From Actinophytocola algeriensis (GTDB lineage: Bacteria; Actinomycetota; Actinomycetes; Mycobacteriales; Pseudonocardiaceae), in contig NZ_JACHJQ010000005.1 of NCBI RefSeq assembly GCF_014203735.1, forward strand, positions 496,001 through 560,000: a stretch of DNA of 64,000 nt. The letters are read 5' to 3'. Below are positions 51,372 through 61,210 of this stretch, one piece after another. How positions within the stretch are numbered: position 1 is the first letter of the stretch; every line of letters begins with the position of its first letter. The notes under the pieces were generated by a model, which was not told where the DNA came from, did no database searches, and worked only from the letters and a program-made list of their open reading frames with translations. Position numbers and translations under genes: made by a program.

Positions 51372-54202
51372 GCCTGCTCAAGGAACCCGACTACGGCACG
51401 CCCGCCCGCGAGGGCGCGGCCACCGTCGAGCTGACGATCGACGGGATGGCGGTCACCGTGCCACCGGGTACGTCGGTGATGCGCGCGGCCGCGCAGGCCG
51501 GGGCGGCGGTGCCGAAACTGTGCGCCACCGACAGCCTCGAGGCGTTCGGGTCGTGCCGGCTGTGCGTTGTCGAGATCGACGGGGCCAGGGGCACGCCCGC
51601 CTCGTGCACGACGCCGGTCGCGCCCGGGATGGTCGTGCGCACGCAGACCGAGCGGGTGGGCAGGCTGCGCCGCGGGATCATGGAGCTCTACATCTCCGAC
51701 CACCCGCTCGACTGCCTGACCTGTTCGGCCAACGGCGACTGCGAACTGCAGGACATGGCCGGCGTCACCGGGCTGCGCGAGGTGCGCTACGGCTCCGGCG
51801 TGGACGCCGGCGCCAACCACCTGGACGCGCCGAAGGACACTTCGAACCCCTACTTCGACTTCGACGCGTCCAAGTGCATCGTGTGCTCGCGCTGCGTACG
51901 TGCCTGCGACGAGGTGCAGGGCACCCTCGCGCTGACGATCGACGGCCGCGGGTTCGACTCGACGGTCGCCGCGGGCGCCGGGGTGCCGTTCATGGAGTCG
52001 GACTGCGTGTCCTGCGGCGCGTGTGTGCAGGCCTGCCCGACCGCGACCCTGCAGGAGAAATCGGTCGTGGAGCTCGGGATGCCGACCCGCAGCGTGCTGA
52101 CCACCTGCGCGTACTGCGGTGTCGGCTGCTCGTTCAAGGCGGAGCTGCGCGGGGACGAGCTGGTCCGGATGGTCCCGTACAAGGACGGGGGCGCGAACGA
52201 GGGACACTCGTGCGTCAAGGGCCGGTTCGCGTTCGGCTACGCCAGCCACCCCGACCGCGTGCTCGCCCCGATGGTCCGGGACTCGATCGCCGACGAGTGG
52301 CGCGAGGTCTCCTGGGAGGACGCGATCGGGTTCACCGCACGCCGGCTGCGCGAGATCCAGGCTGAGCACGGAACGGGCTCGATCGGCGCCATCACCTCGT
52401 CACGCACGACGAACGAAGAGGTCTACGTCGTCCAGAAGATGGTGCGCGCCGTCTTCGGCAACAACAACGTCGACACCTGCGCCCGCGTCTGCCACTCGCC
52501 GACCGGCTACGGGCTCAAGCAGACGTTCGGCACCTCGGCCGGCACGCAGGACTTCAAGTCGGTGGCGAACGCCGACGTGATCCTGGTGATCGGCGCGAAC
52601 CCGACCGACGGGCACCCGGTGTTCGCCTCGCGGATGAAGCGCAGGCTGCGCCAGGGCGCGAAGCTGATCGTGGTCGACCCACGGCGCATCGACCTCGTGC
52701 GGTCCCCGCACATCGAGGCCGCCCACCACCTCCAGCTCGCCCCCGGCACGAACGTCGCCGTGGTCAACGCGTTCGCGCACGTGGTCGTCACCGAAGAGCT
52801 GGTCGACCGCGAGTTCGTCGCGGACCGCTGCGAGGGCTTCGCGGAGTGGACCGAGTTCATCGCCCGCCCCGAGCACAGCCCCGAGGCCGTCGAGGAGATC
52901 ACCGGCGTCCCGGCCGGGGAACTGCGTGCGGCGGCCAGGCTCTACGCGACCGGGGGCAATGCCGCCATCTACTACGGCCTCGGCGTCACCGAGCACAGCC
53001 AGGGCTCCACGATGGTCATGGGCATGGCCAACCTCGCGATGGCCACCGGCAACATCGGCCGCGACGGCGTCGGTGTGAACCCGCTGCGCGGGCAGAACAA
53101 CGTGCAGGGTTCCTGCGACATGGGTTCCTTCCCGCACGAGCTGCCCGGCTACCGGCACGTCGCCGACGACGACGTGCGGGGGATCTACGAGCACCTGTGG
53201 GGCGTCGACCTGCGGGACGAGCCGGGGCTGCGCATCCCGAACATGTTCGACGCCGCGGTCGACGGCTCGTTCCGGGCGCTGTTCGTGCACGGCGAGGACA
53301 TCGCCCAGTCCGACCCGAACACCCAGCACGTGCACGCCGCGCTCGCCGCGCTCGACCTGCTCGTCGTCCAGGACCTGTTCGTCAACGAGACCGCGAAGTT
53401 CGCCCACGTGCTGCTGCCCGGAACCTCGTTCCTGGAGAAGGACGGCACGTTCACCAACGCCGAGCGGCGGATCAACCGCGTCCGCCCGGTCATGGCGCCG
53501 AGCACCGGCAAGCACGAATGGCAGATCATCTGCGAGATCTCCCAGGCGATGGGCTACCCGATGCACTACGAGTCCGCCGCCCAGATCATGGACGAGATCG
53601 CGCTCACCACCCCAACCTTCGCCGGCGTCTCCTTCGCACACCTCGACAAGGTCGGCAGCGTGCAGTGGCCGTGCAACGAGGCCGCCCCCGACGGCACACC
53701 GATCATGCACAAGGACGGGTTCGTGCGTGGCAAGGGCCGGTTCGTCGAGACCGTGTACGTGCCGACCCGTGAACGCAGCACCCGGAAGTTCCCGCTGATC
53801 CTCACCACCGGCCGCATCCTGACCCAGTACAACGTGGGCGCCCAGACCCGCCGCACAGCCAACGTCGCCTGGCACCCGGAAGACCTGCTCGAACTGCACC
53901 CGCACGACGCCGAGGTGCGCGGCATCCGCGACGGCGACATGGTGGTGTTGTCCAGCCGTGTCGGGCGCACCACGCTCCGGGCGGTCCTGTCCGACCGCAT
54001 GCCGGTCGGTGTCTGCTACACGACGTTCCACCACCCGGTGACCGGAGCCAACGTGATCACCACCGAGAACTCGGACTGGGCCACCAACTGCCCGGAGTAC
54101 AAGGTCACCGCCGTGCAGGTGGCACTCACACCGGAACAGGCTTCGATACACGAAAAGCCGGCCGAACGCCCCGTCACGGCGACCGAACGGGCGCGGACAT
54201 GA
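51368..54202 (+). CDS. fdsA: NAD-dependent formate dehydrogenase alpha subunit (molybdopterin)
   Basis: A 944-residue catalytic subunit oxidising formate to CO2. The N-terminus has a 2Fe-2S ferredoxin domain ([15 protein letters not shown]) and the His/Cys cluster [18 protein letters not shown]. Two 4Fe-4S groups follow ([11 protein letters not shown] and [12 protein letters not shown]), then the CAYCGVGC cluster. The molybdenum ligand is the Cys of [14 protein letters not shown], with its neighbouring His. It uses cysteine rather than selenocysteine. The C-terminal molydopterin-binding domain ([15 protein letters not shown]) is complete. The ATG overlaps the fdsB stop. Confidence 0.95.
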   Translation: MSLLKEPDYGTPAREGAATVELTIDGMAVTVPPGTSVMRAAAQAGAAVPKLCATDSLEAFGSCRLCVVEIDGARGTPASCTTPVAPGMVVRTQTERVGRLRRGIMELYISDHPLDCLTCSANGDCELQDMAGVTGLREVRYGSGVDAGANHLDAPKDTSNPYFDFDASKCIVCSRCVRACDEVQGTLALTIDGRGFDSTVAAGAGVPFMESDCVSCGACVQACPTATLQEKSVVELGMPTRSVLTTCAYCGVGCSFKAELRGDELVRMVPYKDGGANEGHSCVKGRFAFGYASHPDRVLAPMVRDSIADEWREVSWEDAIGFTARRLREIQAEHGTGSIGAITSSRTTNEEVYVVQKMVRAVFGNNNVDTCARVCHSPTGYGLKQTFGTSAGTQDFKSVANADVILVIGANPTDGHPVFASRMKRRLRQGAKLIVVDPRRIDLVRSPHIEAAHHLQLAPGTNVAVVNAFAHVVVTEELVDREFVADRCEGFAEWTEFIARPEHSPEAVEEITGVPAGELRAAARLYATGGNAAIYYGLGVTEHSQGSTMVMGMANLAMATGNIGRDGVGVNPLRGQNNVQGSCDMGSFPHELPGYRHVADDDVRGIYEHLWGVDLRDEPGLRIPNMFDAAVDGSFRALFVHGEDIAQSDPNTQHVHAALAALDLLVVQDLFVNETAKFAHVLLPGTSFLEKDGTFTNAERRINRVRPVMAPSTGKHEWQIICEISQAMGYPMHYESAAQIMDEIALTTPTFAGVSFAHLDKVGSVQWPCNEAAPDGTPIMHKDGFVRGKGRFVETVYVPTRERSTRKFPLILTTGRILTQYNVGAQTRRTANVAWHPEDLLELHPHDAEVRGIRDGDMVVLSSRVGRTTLRAVLSDRMPVGVCYTTFHHPVTGANVITTENSDWATNCPEYKVTAVQVALTPEQASIHEKPAERPVTATERART

Positions 54203-54417
54203 GCACGACGACAGTGCCCCCGCACGTGCGGCTGGCCAACGACATCGCCGTCCAGTTCCACCACCACACCCCGAACCGGGCTGCTACCGAGATCGCCGAA
54301 CACATCCGCTCGTACTGGGAGAAGCGCATGAAAGAGGCGCTTCTGGCGCACATCGACGCGGGCGGCGCGGGCCTGGACGAACTTGCCGTCCGAGCGGCGA
54401 AGCTGCTGCGACCATGA
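54199..54417 (+). CDS. fdsD: Formate dehydrogenase delta subunit
   Basis: A 72-residue helical protein matching the FdsD family ([35 protein letters not shown]). In soluble NAD-dependent formate dehydrogenases FdsD helps assemble or stabilise the complex. The ATG overlaps the fdsA stop, and its own stop overlaps fdhD. Confidence 0.9.
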   Translation: MSTTTVPPHVRLANDIAVQFHHHTPNRAATEIAEHIRSYWEKRMKEALLAHIDAGGAGLDELAVRAAKLLRP

Positions 54418-55310
54418 CAGGCCGGCTGATCGCCAGGAAACCGGTACTGCGGCTGACCCCGGACGGAGCCCGCCGCAGGCCGGACGCCCTCGCCGTCGAG
54501 GAACCACTCGAACTCCGGGTCGCCGGGCGCGCCCTGGCCGTGACAATGCGAACACCCGGCCACGACGTCGAGCTCGCGCACGGGTTCCTGCTCACCGAAG
54601 GCGTGATCGCCCACGCCGCCCACGTCCGCGACGCGCGCTACTGCAACTCCCGCGACGACAACGGCCGCAACACCTACAACGTGCTCGACATCGGACTCGC
54701 CGCAGGCATGCCCGCTCCCGATGTCGGGGTCGAACGCAACTTCTACACGACCTCCTCCTGTGGAGTGTGCGGCAAGGCATCCCTCGACGCCGTACGACAG
54801 CGGACCCGGCACTCACCCCGCGCAGACCCGCTCCGCGTCGCGTTCGACGTCCTCGCCGCCCTGCCCGAACTCCTGCGCGAGCACCAACGGGTCTTCGACC
54901 GCACCGGCGGGTTGCACGCCGCCGGCCTGTTCACCGCGTCCGGCGAGGCGCTCGTGGTCCGGGAGGACGTCGGCCGGCACAACGCCGTGGACAAGGTGCT
55001 CGGCTGGGCCCTGCTGCAAGGACGGGTACCAGCCACCGGCAGCGTCCTCGTCGTCTCCGGACGGGCCTCCTTCGAACTCGTCCAGAAGGCGGTGATGGCA
55101 GGCGTCCCCATGCTCGCCGCCGTGTCAGCGCCGTCATCGCTGGCGGTTGAACTCGCCGAAGACACCGGACTCACCCTGGCCGGCTTCGTCCGCGACCGCT
55201 CCATGAACGCCTACACCCACACCGACCGCATCGTCACCACCGCCACCACGCTGCAGGCGTCAACGCCCAGCCCGCCCAGCTGCATCAACAACGCCACCGC
55301 GCCCACGTAG
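54414..55310 (+). CDS. fdhD: FdhD sulfurtransferase for formate dehydrogenase maturation
   Basis: A 298-residue protein needed to activate formate dehydrogenase by adding the sulfido ligand to the molybdenum/tungsten cofactor. The CGVCGK motif (about 120) carries the catalytic cysteines, and [18 protein letters not shown] and [20 protein letters not shown] are family signatures. Its ATG overlaps the fdsD stop, so it is translated with its target. It is the last gene of the operon. The C-terminal tail after DRIVTTATT is unremarkable. Confidence 0.95.
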   Translation: MTGRLIARKPVLRLTPDGARRRPDALAVEEPLELRVAGRALAVTMRTPGHDVELAHGFLLTEGVIAHAAHVRDARYCNSRDDNGRNTYNVLDIGLAAGMPAPDVGVERNFYTTSSCGVCGKASLDAVRQRTRHSPRADPLRVAFDVLAALPELLREHQRVFDRTGGLHAAGLFTASGEALVVREDVGRHNAVDKVLGWALLQGRVPATGSVLVVSGRASFELVQKAVMAGVPMLAAVSAPSSLAVELAEDTGLTLAGFVRDRSMNAYTHTDRIVTTATTLQASTPSPPSCINNATAPT

Positions 55311-55392
55311 AACACAACCCGCGCCGTCTGGTCTTGATGGTCAGAAGACGCGTGCCGCCCTCCATGCATGAACAGATACCGCGCGGCCAGCA

Positions 55393-55680
55393 CAACAAAT
55401 TCACGGCGAACCGTCGGAGCTGAGGGCCGTCGGCGCGATGGCGGCCACCGAGGCGACCTGGCGGCACGTCGCCGGAACGCCGTCCCTGTCCGGTGTTCGC
55501 GCCACCGTCGTCGGCCTTGGCCAGTTCGGCGGGCGGCTCGGTGGCGGACGAGTTGGCCGCCGGCGGCATCCTGTGGGCGCCCGACTTCCTGGTCAACGCG
55601 GGTGGTGTCATCCGCGGCGCGGTCATGGACTTCCACGGCGGCACCATGGCGGACACCGCTGTCGTGGCCGTATCCGCCCC
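55393..55680 (+). pseudogene. Leucine/phenylalanine dehydrogenase fragment with internal deletion
   Basis: The frame first reads AMAATEATWRHVAGTPSL then SGVRATVVGLGQFG, corresponding to the start of the NAD-binding domain. After a shift it reads VADELAAGGILWAPDFLVNA then GGVIRGAVMDFHGGTMAD, corresponding to the loop after the Rossmann fold. About 60 residues between these parts and the whole substrate domain are missing. Confidence 0.65.
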
Positions 55681-55802
55681 GGCTCACCGATATCTACCAA
55701 GGCCGACACCGCCGGGACCCACCCCCCGCACGCGGTCGCCGTCGCAGGCCCGTCGGCGCATCGCCCGCACGGAACGCCGTCGCGCCGCGTCCTGACGCAC
55801 AG

Positions 55803-55925
55803 CTCAGCGGACGACGCCGTGGAGGTGTGCGTAGGCGACGGCGTGCACGCGGTCGCGCAGACCGAGCTTGGCCGGGCTGCGTGAGACGTGGGTCTTCACC
55901 GTCTCATCGCCGACGTGCAAAAGCA
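55803..55925 (-). pseudogene. LuxR DNA-binding domain fragment of a response regulator
   Basis: The minus strand reads HVGDETVKTHVSRSPAKLGL then RDRVHAVAYAHLHGVV and a stop. This is the C-terminal half of a LuxR helix-turn-helix (cf. STVKTHVSRILAKLGLRDR). No receiver domain is found upstream. Confidence 0.65.
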
Positions 55926-56596
55926 TGGCGATCACACAGCGACACGCGACGGCCGGTTCACCGCGCTACACACCGCCAGCGTGGAGCGACCGTTCACCCC
56001 GTGCTCGACGCTCGAACTCGTCGGACGGGCATCGACCGCGGCCTCCCACTCGCCGCGACCGGCCCCGCGAACCTCTGCGACCCCCTGTCAGCCAGACCTT
56101 CACCGCCGCGATCTGGCTCCTACAGGCCGTCTGGTGGGCGTTGGTCACCTTCATGATCGCCGACTACACCAACCTCGTCCGCAAGACCGCATTACACCCG
56201 CTCCGGCCAGGCCAGAGCTGTACCGGGTTGGTTCACTGAGCGCGGTCGACCGCGCTTGCGAGCAGTAGCAGTACGGTGCGTCACCGGCGAGCGATGATCA
56301 TCCGAGGGGCTCTGCGGCGGGGAGCAGGGCGTCCGGCGGATATGCCACTGCGCCTGTCGCCAGTGCGAGTGATCTCCCCTTCGCTCATAAGATCTGCGGT
56401 ATCACGGCGGGTAGACGATTTCGTGCAACATCCAATCTCTTTCGTGAGGGGGAGTAAACGCTTCTGGATGATTGTCGAGGGTTGTGTTGATGTGGAAGGA
56501 TCAATTGGGGTTTCGGAGATGAATCACCCCCGCTCAAGAAATCTGAATTTCTCGAATGTCGCGAGAAATGTTCTTATTATCAAGAGAGGTGTTCAG
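55926..56596. other. Debris and an AT-rich leader
   Basis: Near 56090-56190 the plus strand has a membrane-helix-like piece (FTAAIWLLQAVWWALVTFMI) with no assignable gene. From about 56390 to 56596 the sequence becomes clearly AT-rich compared with its surroundings and forms the promoter/leader of the crystallin-like gene. No complete gene. Confidence 0.4.
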
Positions 56597-56953
56597 GTGT
56601 CCCTTTTCAGGAAAGTTATCGGTGCACTCTTCATCACCGGGCTCGCCGTCGCGGGCACAGCATGGTCCGCGGCAGCCGAGACGGAAGGCATTCCGGTCGA
56701 GCGAGTGTACTGTGACGAAGACACTGTCTGCTTCTTTACGGAGCCGAACTTCCAGGGTCATCAGTCCAACTGGAGTTCACCGCGCAATCCCGACTGTGAC
56801 GCGATCCCCAACGCGCCCGCCCGGTCGATCATCAACAACACGGACTATCCGTGGGCCATCTACGAGAGGTGGGAGTGCGACGGAGATCCCCATTGGATCG
56901 CTCCGCGCAGCGGGGAAAGGTACGTCTACAGCTCCTATTCCTGGAGCGGCTGA
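56597..56953 (+). CDS. Secreted beta/gamma-crystallin-like protein (peptidase inhibitor I36-like)
   Basis: A 118-residue exported protein. The GTG at 56597 has GAGAGG seven bases upstream and starts a signal peptide (KVIGALFITGLAVAGTAWSA, cleavage near AAA-ET). The mature part has the crystallin-type motif CFFTEPNFQGHQSNW followed by ARSIINNTDYPWAIYE, and four cysteines that could form two disulphides. The family includes Streptomyces metalloproteinase inhibitor-like proteins. The coding region and leader are lower in GC than neighbours, hinting at transfer. Confidence 0.75.
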   Translation: MSLFRKVIGALFITGLAVAGTAWSAAAETEGIPVERVYCDEDTVCFFTEPNFQGHQSNWSSPRNPDCDAIPNAPARSIINNTDYPWAIYERWECDGDPHWIAPRSGERYVYSSYSWSG

Positions 56954-57029
56954 GTGTGATTGACCTCGGGGGTGCTTGGCGTCGGGTAGAGTCAAGCGCT
57001 CCCGAGGTCAGTTGGCGTCGACTGAGAGG

Positions 57030-57272
57030 AGTCCCGTCGGTGACCTGGCGGCACTGCTCGCCGACCTCCCTGCTGCGCCACCCGGGCACACCTACCGGGC
57101 CTGGCGCGTGGACACCTAGACCACGTCCGCGGCGATCCTCGCCGGGCACGGGTGCGCCGCCGAGATCACGGGCCTCGACGACGCAGACAGGATCGCTATC
57201 ACGATCGAACCGGATGGCGGTTCGCGCCAACCCGCCACGAGCCCGGTCGTCACCCTCGCCGTCCCGTGACAC
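57030..57272 (+). pseudogene. Anti-sigma-K factor (RskA-like) C-terminal fragment
   Basis: The frame reads DLAALLADLPAAPPGHTYRA then WRVDT and an in-frame TAG. It continues AAILAGHGCAAEITGLDDAD, RIAITIEPDGGSRQPATSPV and VTLAVP before the stop. This matches the extracytoplasmic RskA domain (LPxPPxGxxYQxW...GLxxADxVAVTxEPxGGSxxP). The zinc-finger and membrane parts are missing. Confidence 0.65.
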
Positions 57273-57332
57273 GACCAATCCGCGCCGAGCCCGCACCGAA
57301 CCCAGCAGCGAGGCCGACGACAAAAGTGATGT

Positions 57333-57500
57333 GTGAACAAGGGTGACGTGGCTGCCGACTTCGAGCCACTGGACGAGACCGGTGAGCCGAGGACACTGTC
57401 TGGCCTGCTCGAGAACGGACCCGTGGTCCTGTTCTTCTAGCCTGCAGCCATGACCGGCGGCTGCACCGCGGAGAGCTGACATTCCGCGAACCTCGCCGCC
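57333..57500 (+). pseudogene. Peroxiredoxin fragment with nonsense mutations
   Basis: From GTG 57333 it reads GDVAADFEPLDETGEPRTLS then GLLENGPVVLFF, a TAG where Tyr is expected, then PAAMTGGCTAES, a TGA where Cys is expected (TGC to TGA), and then diverges. Intact relatives read LFFYPAAMTxGCTAESCHFRDL. The peroxidatic Cys (in GGCTAES) is still encoded. Two base substitutions and a missing 3' half indicate genuine decay. Confidence 0.7.
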
Positions 57501-57930
57501 GGGCAGCGTTCGAGTGCCAGGGTGCCCTATCGGTGGGTTGTGCATCCCACGGAGTGTTTGTGGAAGCTGCCTGATCCGCGGGTGGATGCAGGTTTCGCTC
57601 ATTGACGGGCTGGCTGCGCCGGGGCTCGCGATTAAGCCTCCGTCGGACGGAGCGGGGGGTGGACCCTCGCACCCTGTGGGCAATCCGCACAGGGAGAAAC
57701 CAATTGGAGGCAGTGGCAACACGTTCACAGATGGGAATGGCCGAACCGTGAGGATCGTCGGAATCGTTGCCGCCGAGATGGGCGCCACGTCGACACGCTA
57801 AGCAACCAGCCGACGGCCTACACAGCACACACCGCCGGAGTGATCGATGAAGCGGGTGCCGAGCATCTGATGTGGTCAGAAACTGGCTGCGTGCCCTTCG
57901 TTGTGACGCGGTTGCTTGTCGTTCTGCCGG
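57501..57930. other. No supported gene
   Basis: A 288-base frame (57514-57801) has low-complexity composition, no ribosome-binding site and no recognisable motif. Nothing else stands out. Confidence 0.3.
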
Positions 57931-58550
57931 TCAGAGGATGTCGAGTGCCTGCGTGAGGTCGGCGATGAGGTCGTCGGTGTCTTCGAGGCCGACGGACAGG
58001 CGGATCATGCTGTCGGCGATACCTCGTTTGGCCCGTTCGGCGGGGTTCAGGCCGTGGTGGGTGGTGGTGATCGGTTGGGTGACGAGACTTTCGACGCCGC
58101 CGAGGCTGGGTGCGATGGAGAACCAGCGGAGCCGGTCCACGACGGCGGCGGTCTGGTCGCCCGTGGCGTCGAGTACGGCGCTGAGCATGCCGCCGCCTCC
58201 GCGCATCTGGGTGTCGGCGATGCGCTTTGCCTCTCCGGTGGCCAGCCCGGGGTAGTTGACGCGGGTGACTTTGGGATGGGTCGACAGGAACGCGGCGACG
58301 GCGGCCGCGGTGTCGTTCTGTGCGCGGACGCGCACGGGCAGGGACCGGATGGAACGGGCGAGCAGGAACGCGGTTTCTGGTGCGATGACCTGTCCGAGTT
58401 CTTGCGCCACATGGCGACCGGCGCGAGTAGTTCGGCAGGCCCGATGAGCGCGCCGGCGGTGAGGTCGGAATGGCCGCCGAGGTATTTGGTGGCTGAGTGG
58501 ATCAAGAGGTCGGCGCCGTGGCGCAGCGGGTTCTGGTTGACGGGGGTCGG
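57931..58550 (-). pseudogene. Second Cys/Met-metabolism PLP enzyme remnant
   Basis: It corresponds to the last 210 residues of a cystathionine gamma-synthase/methionine gamma-lyase: [40 protein letters not shown], then after a frameshift near 58405 [20 protein letters not shown] and [20 protein letters not shown]. Everything before the PLP-lysine region is lost at the junction with the rhodanese fragment. It is a close paralogue of the remnant at 47903 but is broken at different places. Confidence 0.78.
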
Positions 58551-58565
58551 CCAGCGCTACCGGCC

Positions 58566-58985
58566 ATGACCGCCGACCAGGTCCGGGCACTGCTGGTGGA
58601 CGGCGGGTGCGTGGTCGACGTGCGTCCCGCTGCCGACTTCGCGGCCGGACACATCCCCGGCGCGATCTCCATCCCGCTGCGCGACCAGTTCGCCAGCTGG
58701 CTGGGCTGGCTGCTGCCCGACGATCTGCCGCTCGCGTTCATCGCGGCTGAGGGCCAGGACCTCGACGATATCCTGTGGCAGGCGTACAAGATCGGCTACG
58801 AACGGCTCGCCGGTCACCTCGCGGGCGGCATGGCCGCCTGGCTCGCGGCGGGCGGTGGGCAGCGGCACACCGCCTTCGTGACGGCTGAGCACGCGCCCGC
58901 TGGTCCATACCTGGATGTCCGCCAGCGCAGTGAATATGCGGCGGGGCATGTCGCCGGCTCGGTCCACATCGAACTCGGCGACCTC
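58566..58985 (+). pseudogene. Rhodanese-domain fragment
   Basis: Contains one rhodanese domain (ALLVDGGCVVDVRPAADFAA, GHIPGAISIPLRDQFASWLG) without the usual active-site Cys loop and the first part of a second (AGPYLDVRQRSEYAAGHVAG, SVHIELGDL). This is the layout of the tail of actinobacterial metallo-beta-lactamase/rhodanese fusion proteins. The N-terminal hydrolase is absent and the C-terminus runs into an ABC ATPase fragment at about 58988. Confidence 0.65.
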
Positions 58986-58992
58986 ACCGCAC

Positions 58993-59226
58993 ACAGTCGG
59001 GGTTACGACCCTGGCCGTGCTGCACGACCTCGACCTCGCCGCCCGCAGCTGTGACCGGCTGGTCGTGCTCGACGGCGGCCGGGTCGTCGCAGTGGGGCCG
59101 GTGCTCGAGGCGCTGTCGCCCGCGGTGCTGTCGGAGGTGTTCGGGGTGACCGCGGCGACGGAGCGTCACGATGACGGCATTGCCCGGGTCACCTACGGTG
59201 CACGACCGCTCGCGAAGGCGAGCTAG
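58993..59226 (+). pseudogene. 3' fragment of an iron-siderophore-type ABC ATPase
   Basis: Reads GVTTLAVLHDLDLAARSCDR then LVVLDGGRVVAVGPVLEALS and VLSEVFGVTA. This is the H-loop (LHDLDLA) and C-terminal end of a FecE/FepC-like ATP-binding subunit. The Walker A, signature and Walker B parts are missing. It ends at a TAG that overlaps the left TA target of the IS630-like element. Confidence 0.7.
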
Positions 59227-60418
59227 TGGCTCGTCTCAGTAGGTTGACCCGGTAATTGATCTTGGTGGTGGTGAGTCAGGCTGTCTCCTGCAGATCGAGT
59301 GCGGGAGGTGGTTGTGGCTCGTCGACCCGAGGTGTTCGTCCGGGCACTGTCGATGGAGGAAGGCCGCAAGCTGCAGCGTGTGACCAGAACCAGCAAGGAT
59401 CCGGTCCGGTTGCGGCGGGCGATCGTCGTCATGATGTCTGGCCAGGGGCAGACGGTTCGGGACATCACCTCGTTGCTGCAGGTCAGCGCCGAGTATGTGC
59501 GGGATGTGATCCATGCGTTCAACGAGCGGGGGTTCGACGCGCTGGACCCAAAATGGAGCGGGGGACGCCCGAAGGTGATCGGTGAGCGGATCCGGGAACG
59601 GATCTGTCTGATCGCCAGGACGTCCCCCGTCGACTGGGGCATCACCGCGTTCTCCACGTGGTCGCTGGCCAAGCTGCGTGAGCATCTGATCGGCCGGGGC
59701 ACTGTCGCGGCGATCAGCCGGGAGACGCTGCGGCGGATCCTGCGCGCTGGTGGTGTTTCGTGGCAGACCACCACGACCTGGAAGGCCTCCACGGATCCGG
59801 ACTTCATCGCGAAGATGCACCGTGTCCTCGATCTCTACGACCACCCACCCGCGGACGGGCGTGTGGTTTGTGTGGACGAGTTCGGGCCGTTGAACCTCCA
59901 GCCCCGCAAAGGGAAAGCCTGGCGCCCGGTCACCAAGCCGGCGCGCCAGCGGGCGACCTACAACCGCCACGGCGGAGTTATGCACATGCTCGCCGCGCTG
60001 GACCTGGCGACCGGGAAGATCTTCTACCGAATCCGGGACCGCAAACGACACCGCGAGTTCCTCGACCTGCTCAAGACACTCCGCACCCGCTGGCCCGACG
60101 AGAAGCTCTATGTAGTGGTCGACAACTTCTCCCCGCACCGCCACCCCAAGGTCCGCACCTGGTGCGCCGCCCATGACGTCGAGTTGGTGTTCCTGCCCAC
60201 CTACGGATCCTGGCTGAACTGATCGAGGCCGAGTTCGCCGCCCTGCGCTACTTCGCGCTCAACGGCACCGATCACCGCAGTCACGAGGAACAGAACGCCG
60301 CGATCGAGGGCTACATCCGCTGGCGCAACGCCCGCGCCCAACCCAAGACCGCGTTCGCCACCGACTCACCCATCCGAACCTGGACCCATTACCCGACCAA
60401 GGTTGCCTGACGCACCAC
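59226..60418 (+). mobile_element. IS630-family insertion sequence
   Basis: The element is bounded by TA dinucleotides (59224-59225 and 60419-60420), the target duplication typical of IS630/Tc1. The outer ends form imperfect inverted repeats: GTGGCTCGTC at the left and, reverse-complemented, GTGGTGCGTC at the right. It contains one transposase gene with a one-base lesion. It inserted at the very end of the ABC ATPase fragment. Confidence 0.75.
59314..60410 (+). pseudogene. IS630-family transposase, frameshifted before the third catalytic acid
   Basis: The GTG at 59314 has GGGAGG five bases upstream. The first part has the helix-turn-helix (GQTVRDITSLLQVSAEYVRD) and the DDE residues VCVDEFGPLN and VVVDNFSPHRHP, and ends LPTYGSWLN with a TGA at 60222. 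Family members read SWLNWIEAEF. One missing G gives the stop, and the next frame continues IEAEFAALRYFALNGTDHRS to THYPTKVA. The catalytic Glu therefore lies beyond the lesion and the enzyme should be inactive, unless ribosomal slippage or a sequence error is involved. Confidence 0.82.
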
Positions 60419-60546
60419 TAGGCCGACCGGTGACCAGTCCATGAGCCCGGCGTCTGCCGGGTTCAACCGATCGGGTGTTTCTTGTCTGGTTTGCTGGTAA
60501 CACGCTCGCACCAGACATGACCCCGTTGGTAGACCTTGACTGCCGC

Positions 60547-60563
60547 ATACCCCCTCCCAGTAT
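60547..60563. promoter_or_regulatory. CsoR-like metal-regulator site
   Basis: ATACCCCCTCCCAGTAT is a pseudo-palindrome (ATAC...GTAT around a C-rich centre) resembling copper-responsive CsoR operators (consensus close to ATACCCCCNNGGGGTAT), though its right half is imperfect. It lies 128 bases before the membrane protein gene at 60691, which neighbours a gene with a heavy-metal-binding domain. Assignment is tentative. Confidence 0.35.
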
Positions 60564-60690
60564 ATTGAGGCAGCGCTGATACCCCATGGCGGTATTGCTG
60601 GCGCTGGGGCCACGGTGGCCGGTGGCGGTTGAGATCGATCGCCAGTTGCATGGATGTTCGTTGCCAGAAAGAGAACCGGAGGTAGCCGCC

Positions 60691-61161
60691 GTGAAGATCG
60701 TGGTGAAGGGTCCGGCCTGGAACTTCGTTCAGCATCTGCTCGAGATGACGATCGCGATGTTCGTCGGCATGTTCGCGCTCGGTATGCCCGCGGAGATGTT
60801 GTTCGAGTCGCTCGGCTGGACGGCGGTGACCGAGGATCTCGTGCCGAGGACGCTGCTGATGGCGACCTACATGAGCATCGGCATGGCCGCGTGGATGCGG
60901 ATCCGGGGCTGTGGCTGGCCTGCCATCGTCGAGATGAGCCTCGCGATGTACGCGCCCTTCCTGATCATGTATCCGTTCTACTTCGCCGGCGCGGCCTCGA
61001 CAACCGCCGTGATGGTCGTCGGGCACGTGCTCATGACGCCCGCGATGGTCGTCGCGATGCTGTTCCGTCTGGACGAGTACGCCGGTGCGCACAAGCGCCA
61101 CAAGAAGGAGACGGTGCAGGTGGGGGAGAACCGGGAACTGGTCGCTCAGGCCGAAGGATGA
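60691..61161 (+). CDS. Four-helix membrane protein of unknown function
   Basis: A 156-residue integral membrane protein. GGAGG lies eight bases before GTG 60691, so the longer upstream frame is not needed. Helices: LLEMTIAMFVGMFALGMPAE, TLLMATYMSIGMAAWMRIRG, IVEMSLAMYAPFLIMYPFYF and STTAVMVVGHVLMTPAMVVA. It is unusually rich in methionine, with Met residues repeated within each helix (EMTIAMFVGMFALGM), which in other proteins can bind copper. The C-terminus is charged and cytoplasmic. I recognise no family name. The neighbouring HMA-domain gene and the CsoR-like site support a metal-related role (inference). Confidence 0.7.
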   Translation: MKIVVKGPAWNFVQHLLEMTIAMFVGMFALGMPAEMLFESLGWTAVTEDLVPRTLLMATYMSIGMAAWMRIRGCGWPAIVEMSLAMYAPFLIMYPFYFAGAASTTAVMVVGHVLMTPAMVVAMLFRLDEYAGAHKRHKKETVQVGENRELVAQAEG

Positions 61162-61167
61162 CCTGAA

Positions 61168-61204
61168 CACCTGGGCGGGTTCCTGCTGAGGATCCGCCCA
61201 GGTG
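61168..61204. terminator. Bidirectional hairpin terminator
   Basis: CACCTGGGCGG (61168-61178) and CCGCCCAGGTG (61194-61204) form a perfect 11-bp stem with a 15-base loop. It sits between two convergent genes, seven bases after one stop and six bases from the other, so it can end transcription in both directions. Confidence 0.75.
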
Positions 61205-61210
61205 CTCATG

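Noticed and set aside
57514-57801. 95-codon frame as a hypothetical protein
   Set aside because: Low-complexity Gly/Pro-rich translation without motif or ribosome-binding site.
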